Source of the DNA: CBCXVS01 sp965178525
Lineage (GTDB): Bacteria > Tectomicrobia > Entotheonellia > Entotheonellales > Entotheonellaceae
Length of the DNA stretch: 12,949 bases
Assembly (NCBI GenBank): GCA_965178525.1
Contig: CBCXVS010000222.1
Location: 1-12,949 of the forward strand
Reading direction: 5' to 3'
Position numbers and translations under genes: made by a program. How positions within the stretch are numbered: position 1 is the stretch's first letter; each line of letters opens with the position of its first letter. A model generated the notes under the pieces. That model saw only the letters and a list, made by a program, of their open reading frames with translations, had not been told where the DNA came from and did no database searches. Shown one piece after another: positions 6,791-12,949 of the stretch.

Positions 6791-7033
6791 ATGTCAAGTC
6801 TTTTCTACCGCATGTTTCCTTTCCCGATGAACGCGAGCCGGTTTTCACGCTTGCAATACCCAAGTGCTTTCCGCAAGATGGCATCAAAAGAAAGCCGAGT
6901 CACATCGCATGACTTGTCTGCGCTGCACCCTGCCCGCAAGGTCCAGTGCGACAACGGCCTCCGGCTTGATAGCGTGGCGTTCTTTGTTGGCATCGGTCTC
7001 AGTCCGGAACATGCTGCAGCAGGAGAACACATT

Positions 7034-7618
7034 TTGTCACTCAAAGATTACGTCAAGTTTTTTTCGACCTTTGTCGCAAATCCAAGTCGTATTGGGGCCG
7101 TGACACCGAGTTCGAACGGCCTTTGCAGAGAGATGGTAGAATGGATCGATTGGGAACATACGGACGTAGTGGTCGAATACGGTCCGGGAACGGGCGTGTT
7201 CACCGATTATATTGTGTCTTTCATACACCCAGATACCAAATTCGTGGCGATAGAACTCACGCCGGATTTTGCTGATATGCTTCGCCAGCGTTTTCCACAA
7301 GCACACATCTATCAAGGCAGTGTGGCAGAAGTAAAAAAATTTTGTGACCAAGAAAACATCAGTGAAGTTGACGCTATTGTATGTGGTTTACCGTGGTCAT
7401 TGTTCTCCGAAGCAGACCAGAACAAATATCTTGATGCCATGTTTACGGTACTCAAACCGGGAGGGCAGTTCACCACTTTTGCTTATTTACCAGGGCTCAT
7501 CTTGCCATCTGGTGTACAATTCAAGCGCAAATTGTATGAAAATTTTTCCGACATTCGACGGAGTAGAATGGTTTGGCGTAATATCCCTCCCGCTTTTGTC
7601 TACAGATGCCGGCGCTAA
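7034..7618 (+). CDS. PmtA-like SAM-dependent methyltransferase
   Basis: This 194-residue class I methyltransferase resembles the phospholipid N-methyltransferase (PmtA, COG3963) and rRNA adenine dimethylase-like group. Motifs are VVEYGPGTGVFT (46-57, SAM-binding loop), VAIELTPDF (71-79, acidic residue binding the ribose), DAIVCGLPW (113-121, active-site segment) and VWRNIPPAFVYRCR at the end, which is the family's usual C-terminus. I choose TTG 7034 because AGGAG (7021-7025) is eight bases upstream and the protein then begins MSLKDYVKFFSTFVANP, where this family usually starts. The frame is open back to ATG 6791, so longer forms are possible. Base composition is visibly richer in A and T than in its neighbours, which suggests separate origin. 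The substrate is unproven. Confidence 0.78.
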   Translation: MSLKDYVKFFSTFVANPSRIGAVTPSSNGLCREMVEWIDWEHTDVVVEYGPGTGVFTDYIVSFIHPDTKFVAIELTPDFADMLRQRFPQAHIYQGSVAEVKKFCDQENISEVDAIVCGLPWSLFSEADQNKYLDAMFTVLKPGGQFTTFAYLPGLILPSGVQFKRKLYENFSDIRRSRMVWRNIPPAFVYRCRR

Positions 7619-7659
7619 GCTTTGGCATCCTTTACGGCAGGGGGCAACAGGGCGGGTGA

Positions 7660-7737
7660 TGCAGGCACAGCCAAGACCACAGCACGCTGTCTTGCGGAAC
7701 CACGGTCTTGGCGCTATAAATCTGATCCAGCCTATCC
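7660..7737 (-). pseudogene. Ghost 3' end of a lost PQQ dehydrogenase gene
   Basis: This stretch aligns with the 3' end of the interrupted PQQ dehydrogenase gene (about 7772-7850), at roughly four of five bases by eye. It lies 112 to 113 bases away in the same orientation. On the minus strand it reads DRLDQIYSAKTVVPQDSVLW; the intact gene reads NKLDQIYGTKTIVPQGGVLW. A one-base deletion after the Trp codon then breaks the frame. Many differences are synonymous or conservative (Asn/Asp, Lys/Arg, Ile/Val), as expected of a diverged paralogue once under selection. Only the last twenty or so codons remain. The rest of 7619-7768 shows no gene. Confidence 0.75.
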
Positions 7738-9178
7738 CCCCTTTTTCTACATGGAGAAACAGTGCAGATTATTCAGGCACGGAAAAGACCCACAACACGC
7801 CGCCTTGCGGCACGATGGTCTTGGTGCCATAGATCTGATCCAGCTTATTCTGCATGCGCTGCGCATCGACGCCCCACCCCGATTGCACGGCGATGTACTG
7901 CTTGCCGTCGACGGCATACGTACTGGGGACCGCCGTAATGCCAGAGTTGGTGACGAACTGCCAGAGCACTTTGCCGGTTTCCGCGTCAAAGGCCCGGAAC
8001 TTGCGGTCATTGGTGCCACCACTGAAGACCAGTCCGCCGCCGGTGGTCAAAATTGGTCCCCAGTTATGGTGTTTGAAGTTGTGCTGCCAAACTTTCTTGT
8101 GGGTACCGATATTCCACGCTTGCACTTCACCGATGTGATCCGCCCCCTTTTGCAAGGTCATGCCAATGTCGGCAACGGCAACGCCAAGGAACAACTGTCC
8201 GGGCTTATATTCCTCCCTCTTGCCGGTCAGATGCCCACAGAGATTTTCGTGCGCCGGCACATAGAGCAAGCCGGTTTTCGGATTGTACGCTGCCGGCGGC
8301 CAATCCTTGCCGCCCCATAACGACGGGCAGAAATCCGCGCGTTTGCCGATATGCGGCACGCGGTCGGGATCATAGGTCGGACGGCTCGTCTTCGGATCGA
8401 TACTCTTGAAGACATCTTGCTTCACAAAGGGCTTCGCATTCACGAAGGTGATCTTGCCATTGGTCTCGGGATTCAGGACCCACATATACCCATTGCGCCC
8501 CGGATGCACCAGCGATTTGGCGACTTTGCCATTGCGTTGCACCGGCATGATGAGCGGCGCCGACACTTCGTCCCAATCCCAGGCTTCGTTGTGATGATAC
8601 TGGTGATAGCCTTTCAGCTCGCCGCTCTCCACGTCGATGGCGATGACCGAATTGGCGTAGAGATTGTCGCCGGCGCGGTCGTCAGGCATCCAGGGCGCGG
8701 CGTTGCCTGTGCCCCAGTAGACCATGCCAGTCTCGGGATCGTAACTCCCGGTGATCCAGGTCGACGCCCCACCCGTCTTCCAGGTGTCGCCAGGCCAAGT
8801 GTCATGGCCGAATTCGCCGGGACCGGGAATCGCATACGTCTTCCAGAGTTCTTTGCCGCTGGTCGCATCGTACGCGGCGACGAACCCCCGAATGCCGTAT
8901 TCACCCCCCGAGACGCCAACGAGGACTTTGCCCTTCACGGTGAGGGGCGCTAGGGTCATGTAGTAACCGTTCGTATACTGTTCAACCGCCGTTTCCCACA
9001 GCACCTTGCCCGTCTTCGCATCCAGCGCCACGAGTATGCAATCCGTGGCCGCTAAATAAACTTTATCTTCCCACAACCCCACGCCACGGCTGGTCGGATG
9101 CAGTTGGAAGAGTTCCTCCGGTATCTCCCGCTGATAGCGCCACAGGAGATCCCCAGTCTTGGCATCCAGGGCCATCAC

Positions 9179-9181
9179 CTA
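9179..9181 (-). other. In-frame TAG within the dehydrogenase gene
   Basis: The codon lies in the context ATG-AAC-TAG-GTG-ATG-GCC, inside a typical beta-propeller repeat entry (FLATPMN-stop-VMALDAKTG). Gln or a polar residue usually occupies this position in relatives, so a single CAG-to-TAG change would explain it. TAG also ends the toxin and the first PQQ dehydrogenase in this window, so it is an ordinary stop here. Confidence 0.85.
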
Positions 9182-9493
9182 GTTCATCGGGGTGGCGAGG
9201 AACATGACGCCGTCGTTGACGATGGATGGCGCTTGATGCCCTTCGATCACACTGGTGGAAATCGTCCAGACCGGCTGCAGTTTGCCGACGTTGTCCGTGC
9301 TGATTTGGTCCGGTGGACTATAGCCCCATCCCTGGTAATTCCCCCGATACATCAACCAGTTGTGCGGCTCCGGATTCTCCAGACGCTGTTGCGTGACATG
9401 GCTGTAGGCCGTCATGTCCGCAGCCGCCAGCGAGGCCGAGAATCCCAGCAGGGTCACGGCCAGCAAGCACATGAGATGTTTCGACGAATACAT
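9179..9493 (-). CDS. Truncated N-terminal product of the interrupted PQQ dehydrogenase
   Basis: Read literally, translation from ATG 9493 gives a 104-residue exported fragment. It has a signal peptide (about 1-25, ending LAAA), the N-terminal PQQ-dehydrogenase block WLMYRGNYQGWGYSPPDQIS (46-65) and the first propeller strands. It lacks every cofactor and metal ligand, so it would be non-functional alone. It is listed because this is what the cell makes if the TAG is real and not suppressed. Confidence 0.6.
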   Translation of the reverse strand: MYSSKHLMCLLAVTLLGFSASLAAADMTAYSHVTQQRLENPEPHNWLMYRGNYQGWGYSPPDQISTDNVGKLQPVWTISTSVIEGHQAPSIVNDGVMFLATPMN

Positions 9494-9559
9494 AACCAGT
9501 TCTCCTCTCCAGGTTACGAGATACCCGCACTTCCCAAAGACGCCGCTGTGCGCGCCGGT

Positions 9560-10153
9560 TTAGCGTTTAAAACCCACTCGGCCAACAAACGCGCCAGCCA
9601 CCTTCAAGACGCCATTGTCAATTTTCAGCGGTAAAATAGCAAGCTTTCTCCGCGATGGCCCTTTGACCGGCCGCCCCTGATCAACCGCGTTGAATTCCGA
9701 GAAATGACAGTAACACTTAAATGTCCGGCTCTCGGCCATCCATTGCGTCAGGTCACATCCCTGATGATTGCAGACCGATGAATACGCCACAATGCCATCG
9801 GCGGCGTAGGAACGTGTGGGTTCACTCAGGTGGTGCGGCGGTAGCCGCACGAGCAGCAGGCCATTGAGCCGCGACCCATCCCGTACAATGCCGGTTTGGG
9901 GTTCCATGGCGATGGCCGGCACCATCTCCGTTCCAACCGGCACATCCGCGGGCTTGATCGGCTCGCCCTGGCGCTCACCGAACCGGAACACCACCACATC
10001 GCCCGCCTGCGGACGCATCTTGGCCGGGGGCTTGGCGGCGCTGACGAGCTTGGCAAACGGCAAACTCAAACCGGCGCCCACCATGGCTTGCAGCATTGTC
10101 CGGCGTTTGGCCGGGTGGTTCAACGCATGCAGTGGCGTGTCTCGATTGTTCAC
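9560..10153 (-). CDS. Tat-exported Rieske [2Fe-2S] protein
   Basis: This 197-residue Rieske-type iron-sulfur protein has cluster ligands in C128-N-H130-QGC133 and C147-YC149-H150, i.e. C-X-H-X16-C-X-X-H. Cys133 and Cys149 are placed to form the disulfide typical of high-potential Rieske proteins. The N-terminus has a twin arginine (KRRTMLQAM, 16-24) followed by a hydrophobic run to about residue 40, so Tat export of the folded protein, possibly anchored, is likely. The start is GTG 10153 with a weak ribosome site; the next Met (20) would lose the twin arginine. It lies between an exported protein of unknown function and a PQQ dehydrogenase. No cytochrome b gene is near, which argues against a normal bc1 complex. 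I infer that it carries electrons from the dehydrogenase. Confidence 0.85.
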   Translation of the reverse strand: MNNRDTPLHALNHPAKRRTMLQAMVGAGLSLPFAKLVSAAKPPAKMRPQAGDVVVFRFGERQGEPIKPADVPVGTEMVPAIAMEPQTGIVRDGSRLNGLLLVRLPPHHLSEPTRSYAADGIVAYSSVCNHQGCDLTQWMAESRTFKCYCHFSEFNAVDQGRPVKGPSRRKLAILPLKIDNGVLKVAGAFVGRVGFKR

Positions 10154-10200
10154 AACGCCCTGCTCTTTCTAACCAATAAACACGTTTAAACACTTGTTGA

Positions 10201-10674
10201 TTATCCAGGTGTCAACTCCCCCCTGGAAGACGCGGTTCGAGGTACGACTTGCATGGTGATCAGTAATGGATTGGCAAAGGGCAACGGCCAGCTGAGGATC
10301 TTGACCCCACCCCCTTTGACACCCAGATGCAGGTCTTCGGAAAGCCGGACAGCCCCTGACACCGTCCCGTGCGGGGTGTTCGCTGGCGCCGACACGGTGA
10401 CGATAAGACGAACGCGTTGGCCTTTGACGAGCCCTCGCAACGTATGCGGCGCCATCTGCACAAACGGCTGCAGCTGCGCATCGGCGCGGATCATACCATA
10501 ACCCAGGTCACGAGACATAAGAAATGACAGGGTAAATTGGCGGCTATCGCCAGGAGCTATCATCGCCGTGATGGACGGCGGCGTCCAGATGAGTTCCTGC
10601 GCGGCAGGAGGCAACACACCCAGGCACAGGAGGGTAGCAAACCAGAGCAATATGGCAATACGTTGTGGCCGCAT
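10201..10674 (-). CDS. Exported beta-rich protein of unknown function
   Basis: I do not recognise this family. The 157-residue product has a signal peptide (about 1-25, ending PPAA) and a mature part of alternating hydrophobic strands. Examples are QFTLSFLMSRD, RVRLIVTVSAPANTPHGTVSGAVRL and PLLITMQVV, which suggest a beta-sandwich or Ig-like fold. The phrase APANTPHGTVSGAVRL resembles the edge of bacterial Ig-like domains, where a small residue and Gly precede a strand. The mature protein has no cysteines and no cofactor motif. It is first in the operon with the Rieske protein (47-base gap) and PQQ dehydrogenase, so it may help assemble or hold that complex. The start at ATG 10674 has only a weak AAGG upstream. 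Confidence 0.7.
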   Translation of the reverse strand: MRPQRIAILLWFATLLCLGVLPPAAQELIWTPPSITAMIAPGDSRQFTLSFLMSRDLGYGMIRADAQLQPFVQMAPHTLRGLVKGQRVRLIVTVSAPANTPHGTVSGAVRLSEDLHLGVKGGGVKILSWPLPFANPLLITMQVVPRTASSRGELTPG

Positions 10675-10761
10675 GACTTGCAGATGCCTTGAAACAAGAC
10701 GTCACATGGGCGTCAGAGCAATACATACCACGTTCTCTCGGTCCTATCGTGTGTGTGAACT

Positions 10762-10791
10762 GTGGTACCATTCCGAGAATACCGATGTCAA
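10762..10791 (-). promoter_or_regulatory. Candidate promoter of the Rieske/PQQ dehydrogenase operon
   Basis: On the minus strand a perfect TTGACA (+ strand TGTCAA, 10786-10791) is followed after 18 bases by TACCAC, a poor -10 box (3 of 6). Transcription would start near 10755, giving a leader of about 80 bases. A weak -10 would fit activator dependence, which is inference. Confidence 0.35.
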
Positions 10792-10802
10792 CCCATTTTC
10801 TA

Positions 10803-10831
10803 TTGACAGCCGCTGTACGGTGCGCTAGGTT
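10803..10831 (+). promoter_or_regulatory. Candidate promoter of xoxF
   Basis: A perfect TTGACA (10803-10808) is followed after exactly 17 bases by TAGGTT (10826-10831), which matches the -10 consensus at 3 of 6. Transcription would start near 10838, giving a 150-base leader with a hairpin and a tandem repeat. The long leader suggests post-transcriptional control, though this is not shown. Confidence 0.45.
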
Positions 10832-10896
10832 TGCGCCTCCAATACGCATGTGACGCCGGGTATGGCGACAACCCGGAGCGTCCGAGCCGGTTGCGA

Positions 10897-10916
10897 CCCT
10901 CTAGACCCTCTAGAGG
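10897..10916. repeat. Tandem CCCTCTAGA repeat with a 10-bp palindrome
   Basis: CCCTCTAGA occurs twice head to tail at 10897-10905 and 10906-10914. The second copy forms the perfect palindrome CCTCTAGAGG (10907-10916). It lies about 70 bases before the xoxF start, between the candidate promoter and the ribosome site, so it could be a repressor site or a leader element. Confidence 0.45.
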
Positions 10917-10987
10917 TACAACCGCTCAAGCAACCGCAGTGGGCACTGCGTAGGGTCAATCCTTGAGGGTTGAGAAGGAGGCGAAGA

Positions 10988-12763
10988 ATGAAACGAAGGA
11001 TGTGGGCTGTATGTGTAATCCTGCTTATGCTGCCGTTCATGGCGTATGGGAACGACGAACTCCTGAGCTTGCAACAGGATGACGGGCAGTGGGTGTTACC
11101 GGGCAATAACTACGCCTCCACCCGCTACAGCACGCTGAATCAGATCTCGACCTATAACGTTCATAAGCTCAAAGCGGCCTGGACGTTCTCCCGGGGCGTG
11201 TTGCGCGGCCAGGAAGGTTCGCCCCTGGTGGTGGGCACCACGATGTATGTGCACACCGGCTTTCCCAACATCGTCTACGCGCTCGACCTGACGCAGGAGG
11301 GCGCGCCCATCAAGTGGACGTACAACCCCAAACAGAGCGCTGATGTGCCGGCGGTGGCGTGTTGCGACACGGTGTACCGCGGCCTGGCCTACGCCGAAGG
11401 CAAGATCTTTCTGGCGCAATTGGATACGCATGTGGTCGCGATCGATGCCGCCACGGGCAAGGAAATCTGGAAAATCAAGCAGGGCGACCACAAGAAGGGC
11501 GAGACCATTACGACGGCGCCCCTGGTCATCAAGGACAAGGTGATTACCGGGATTAGCGGCGGCGAGTTCGGGGTGCGCGGCTTCGTCACCGCAAACAACA
11601 TCAACACCGGGGAACAGGTCTGGCGCGCCTTCAGCACCGGGCCGGATTCCGAAGTCCTCATTGGCGACGATTTCAAAGCGCCATATCCGAGCCACGACGG
11701 CGAGGATCTGGGGGTGTCGACCTGGAAAGGCGACGAGTGGCAGCGGGGTGGCAGCACCACTTGGGGCTGGTACTCGTATGATCCGGAGCTGCATCTCCTG
11801 TACTACAGCACGGGCAACCCGGGGACCTGGAACCCCACGCAACGTCCCGGTGACAACAAATGGTCGATGACGATTTTCGCCCGCGGTCCGGATACCGGCC
11901 AGGCGAAATGGGCCTATCAAATGACGTCGCACGACGAGTGGGATTATGACGGGGTAAACGAGAATATTCTGGTCGATCTCACCATCGAGGGCAAGCCATA
12001 TAAGGCCCTGGTGCATTTCGACCGCAATGGCTTTGCCTATACCATCGACCGCACCAATGGCAAGCTGTTGGTGGCGGAGAAATTCGGCCCGGTCAACTGG
12101 GCCGAGCGGGTTGACCTGGAAACCGGTTTACCGGTCAGGGTGGCGGCGTATGGAACGCAGGCCGGGAAAAACACCAAGGGGGTGTGCCCGGCCGCGATTG
12201 GCGCCAAAGACCAACAGCCCGCGGCCTATTCCCCCAAAACGGGCCTGTTCTACGTGGCGACCAACAATATCTGTATGGATTATGAAGGCGTGCCGGTACG
12301 GTATCAGGCCGGGCAATGGTACGTGGGCGCAATCGTGCGCATGTTCCCCGGTCCGGGCGGCAATCGGGGCGAGTTTATGGCCTGGAATGCCACGACGGGG
12401 AAGAAGAAATGGGGCATCAAAGAAAATCTCGCAGCCTATGGCGGGGCGCTGGCAACGGCTGGCGACGTGGTGTTCTATGGCACCATGGAAGGCTGGCTGA
12501 AAGCGGTGCATGCCAAAACCGGCGAACTCCTGTGGAAGTTTAAGACCGGTTCGGGTATCATCGCCAATCCCATGACGTATTTGGGTCCGGATGGCAAACA
12601 GTATGTCGCGGTCATTTCCGGCGTTGGCGGCTGGGCTGGCGTGGCGGTGGCGCTGGATATCGGGCCGGAGGATCCGACGGCGGGCTTGGGCGCCCTGGGG
12701 GCCTTCGGCGATGCCACGAAATACAGCACCAAAGGCGCTATGTTGTACGTGTTTTCGCACTGA
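10988..12763 (+). CDS. xoxF: XoxF-type lanthanide-dependent methanol dehydrogenase
   Basis: This 591-residue periplasmic PQQ methanol dehydrogenase oxidises methanol, probably to formaldehyde or formate. The start is ATG 10988, with AAGGAGG (10975-10981) six bases before it. The signal peptide is about 1-21. Key residues are vicinal Cys125-Cys126, metal ligands Glu193 (SGGEFG) and Asn277 (STGNPGTWNP), catalytic Asp319, and Asp321 in DEWDYDG. That second Asp is the lanthanide ligand that separates XoxF from calcium-dependent MxaF, which has Ala there. Arg346 (HFDRNG) and Trp261 (TTWGWYSYDPE) should contact PQQ. QRPGDNKWSMTIFAR is a XoxF-like block. Length is typical. It stands alone with its own terminator; the usual xoxG and xoxJ partners are not next to it in this window. 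Confidence 0.92.
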   Translation: MKRRMWAVCVILLMLPFMAYGNDELLSLQQDDGQWVLPGNNYASTRYSTLNQISTYNVHKLKAAWTFSRGVLRGQEGSPLVVGTTMYVHTGFPNIVYALDLTQEGAPIKWTYNPKQSADVPAVACCDTVYRGLAYAEGKIFLAQLDTHVVAIDAATGKEIWKIKQGDHKKGETITTAPLVIKDKVITGISGGEFGVRGFVTANNINTGEQVWRAFSTGPDSEVLIGDDFKAPYPSHDGEDLGVSTWKGDEWQRGGSTTWGWYSYDPELHLLYYSTGNPGTWNPTQRPGDNKWSMTIFARGPDTGQAKWAYQMTSHDEWDYDGVNENILVDLTIEGKPYKALVHFDRNGFAYTIDRTNGKLLVAEKFGPVNWAERVDLETGLPVRVAAYGTQAGKNTKGVCPAAIGAKDQQPAAYSPKTGLFYVATNNICMDYEGVPVRYQAGQWYVGAIVRMFPGPGGNRGEFMAWNATTGKKKWGIKENLAAYGGALATAGDVVFYGTMEGWLKAVHAKTGELLWKFKTGSGIIANPMTYLGPDGKQYVAVISGVGGWAGVAVALDIGPEDPTAGLGALGAFGDATKYSTKGAMLYVFSH

Positions 12764-12790
12764 GCTGATCGGCGCACTATCTACCGTGGG

Positions 12791-12805
12791 GCCGGAAACA
12801 CCGGC
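12791..12805 (+). other. Small GC hairpin after xoxF
   Basis: GCCGG (12791-12795) pairs perfectly with CCGGC (12801-12805) around an AAACA loop, 28 bases after the xoxF stop. It has no T-tract of its own and may stabilise the transcript 3' end before the main terminator. Confidence 0.3.
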
Positions 12806-12826
12806 TCTCTGACATGACACCTGACA

Positions 12827-12870
12827 GCCCTCTCTCGGAGACCACACGCAGATGGAGAGGGCCGTTTTTT
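12827..12870 (+). terminator. Intrinsic terminator of xoxF
   Basis: GCCCTCTC (12827-12834) pairs perfectly with GAGAGGGC (12855-12862) across a 20-base loop. CG and then six T residues (12865-12870) follow. This is a good rho-independent terminator 64 bases after the xoxF stop codon and implies that xoxF is transcribed alone. Bases 12871-12949 show no further gene. Confidence 0.75.
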
Positions 12871-12949
12871 CTTACATTAGGGTTGTTCCCCAATAGTTAA
12901 TGAGGTAGGCTATCCTCCCCCAAACGATGGAGGGAGCCCAGCCAGGTCA

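Larger units (their letters stand above)
6646..7033. other. 388-base divergent intergenic region with two inverted repeats
   Basis: This region separates the divergent PQQ dehydrogenase and methyltransferase genes. It holds the hairpin at 6684-6707 and the inverted repeat at 6761-6790, listed separately. The methyltransferase frame stays open back to ATG 6791, so part of the region could be coding if a distal start is used. That upstream stretch does not resemble the family. No clear sigma70 promoter pair was identified. Confidence 0.4.
7769..9493 (-). pseudogene. PQQ-dependent alcohol dehydrogenase interrupted by one in-frame amber codon
   Basis: This is one continuous frame of 574 codons broken only by TAG at 9181-9179 (codon 105). 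It encodes a methanol/ethanol-family quinoprotein. The signal peptide is about 1-25; tryptophan-docking motifs include LDAKTGDLLW, LDAKTGKVLW, YDATSGKELW and FDAETGKVLW. Predicted active-site residues are Glu198 (SGGEYGIRG), Asn264 (GTGNAAPW) and Asp306/Asp308 in AWDWDEV, the D-X-D signature of lanthanide enzymes. It lacks the vicinal Cys-Cys (here LHPTSRGVG). The start is ATG 9493, with AGGAG eight bases before it. Sequence on both sides of the TAG is otherwise intact, so the lesion is recent, a sequencing error or read through. Restart at GTG 9178 would give a protein with no signal peptide. It is the last gene of an operon after the Rieske gene (66-base gap). Confidence 0.85.
10675..10987. 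other. 313-base divergent intergenic region controlling xoxF and the Rieske operon
   Basis: No gene is convincing here. The region holds back-to-back TTGACA boxes (10786-10808), a hairpin CCGGGT (10856-10861) with ACCCGG (10871-10876), a tandem repeat of CCCTCTAGA (10897-10914) and the xoxF ribosome site. All but the -35 pair lie in what would be the 5' leader of xoxF. Confidence 0.55.

Noticed and set aside
8351..8953. A 200-codon open frame on the + strand
   Set aside because: It is the antisense shadow of the interrupted PQQ dehydrogenase, with no recognisable domain.
9179..9181. Pyrrolysine or other recoding of TAG
   Set aside because: TAG ends two other genes here as a normal stop, the position is a structural strand entry typical for Gln rather than a catalytic residue, and no pyrrolysine genes are present. 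A nonsense change or error is simpler.
10544..10849. An open frame of 101 codons on the - strand over the divergent region
   Set aside because: It overlaps the well-supported start of the exported beta-rich protein in another frame and covers the promoter region; the translation shows no signal or domain.
11096..12016. A 306-codon open frame on the - strand
   Set aside because: It is antisense to xoxF, has a low-complexity translation and no ribosome site, and is explained by GC-rich codon bias.
1..12949. CRISPR arrays, tRNA or rRNA genes, insertion sequences
   Set aside because: I saw no regularly spaced repeats, no tRNA-like cloverleaf or rRNA sequence, and no transposase or terminal inverted repeats in the window.

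Overview
The window looks like a chromosomal segment of a Gram-negative bacterium of moderately high GC content. It carries periplasmic alcohol oxidation genes that use pyrroloquinoline quinone (PQQ), exported c-type cytochrome and Rieske proteins, and a toxin-antitoxin pair. I cannot name the species. The combination suits a methylotroph or facultative alcohol oxidiser (NC10, Nitrospirota or Proteobacteria-like genomes are possible), but this is inference.

Layout, left to right. (1) 195-896 (+): a RelE/HigB-type toxin and HTH antitoxin module, with a near-consensus promoter that encloses a 16-bp perfect palindrome. (2) 1019-2401 (+): an HTTM membrane protein resembling vitamin K-dependent gamma-carboxylase, preceded by a strong imperfect hairpin and facing a TauE/SafE-family permease (2503-3279, -). 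(3) 6645 down to 3497 (-): an apparent four-gene operon of a PQQ dehydrogenase, a c-type cytochrome, a small exported protein of unknown function, and a protein like the C-terminal domain of CcmI. (4) 7034-7618 (+): an AT-richer PmtA-like methyltransferase, which seems foreign to its surroundings. (5) 7660-7737 (-): a ghost of the 3' end of a lost PQQ dehydrogenase gene. (6) 10674 down to 7769 (-): a second operon of an exported beta-rich protein, a probable Tat-exported Rieske protein, and a second PQQ dehydrogenase that is intact except for one in-frame amber codon. (7) 10988-12763 (+): a canonical XoxF-type methanol dehydrogenase, ending at a good intrinsic terminator and divergent from operon 6.

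How the genes may work together. All three PQQ dehydrogenases keep the Asp-X-Asp pair that marks lanthanide-dependent enzymes. Only the xoxF-like gene keeps the vicinal Cys-Cys typical of methanol dehydrogenase. Each of the other two is linked to a different redox partner: a c-type cytochrome in one case, a Rieske protein in the other. The locus can be read as a cluster of three lanthanide/PQQ alcohol dehydrogenases with alternative electron acceptors. The second operon and xoxF share a 313-base intergenic region in which two perfect TTGACA boxes lie back to back, suggesting coordinated control. The tail ghost and the amber codon show that the paralogue set is in flux.
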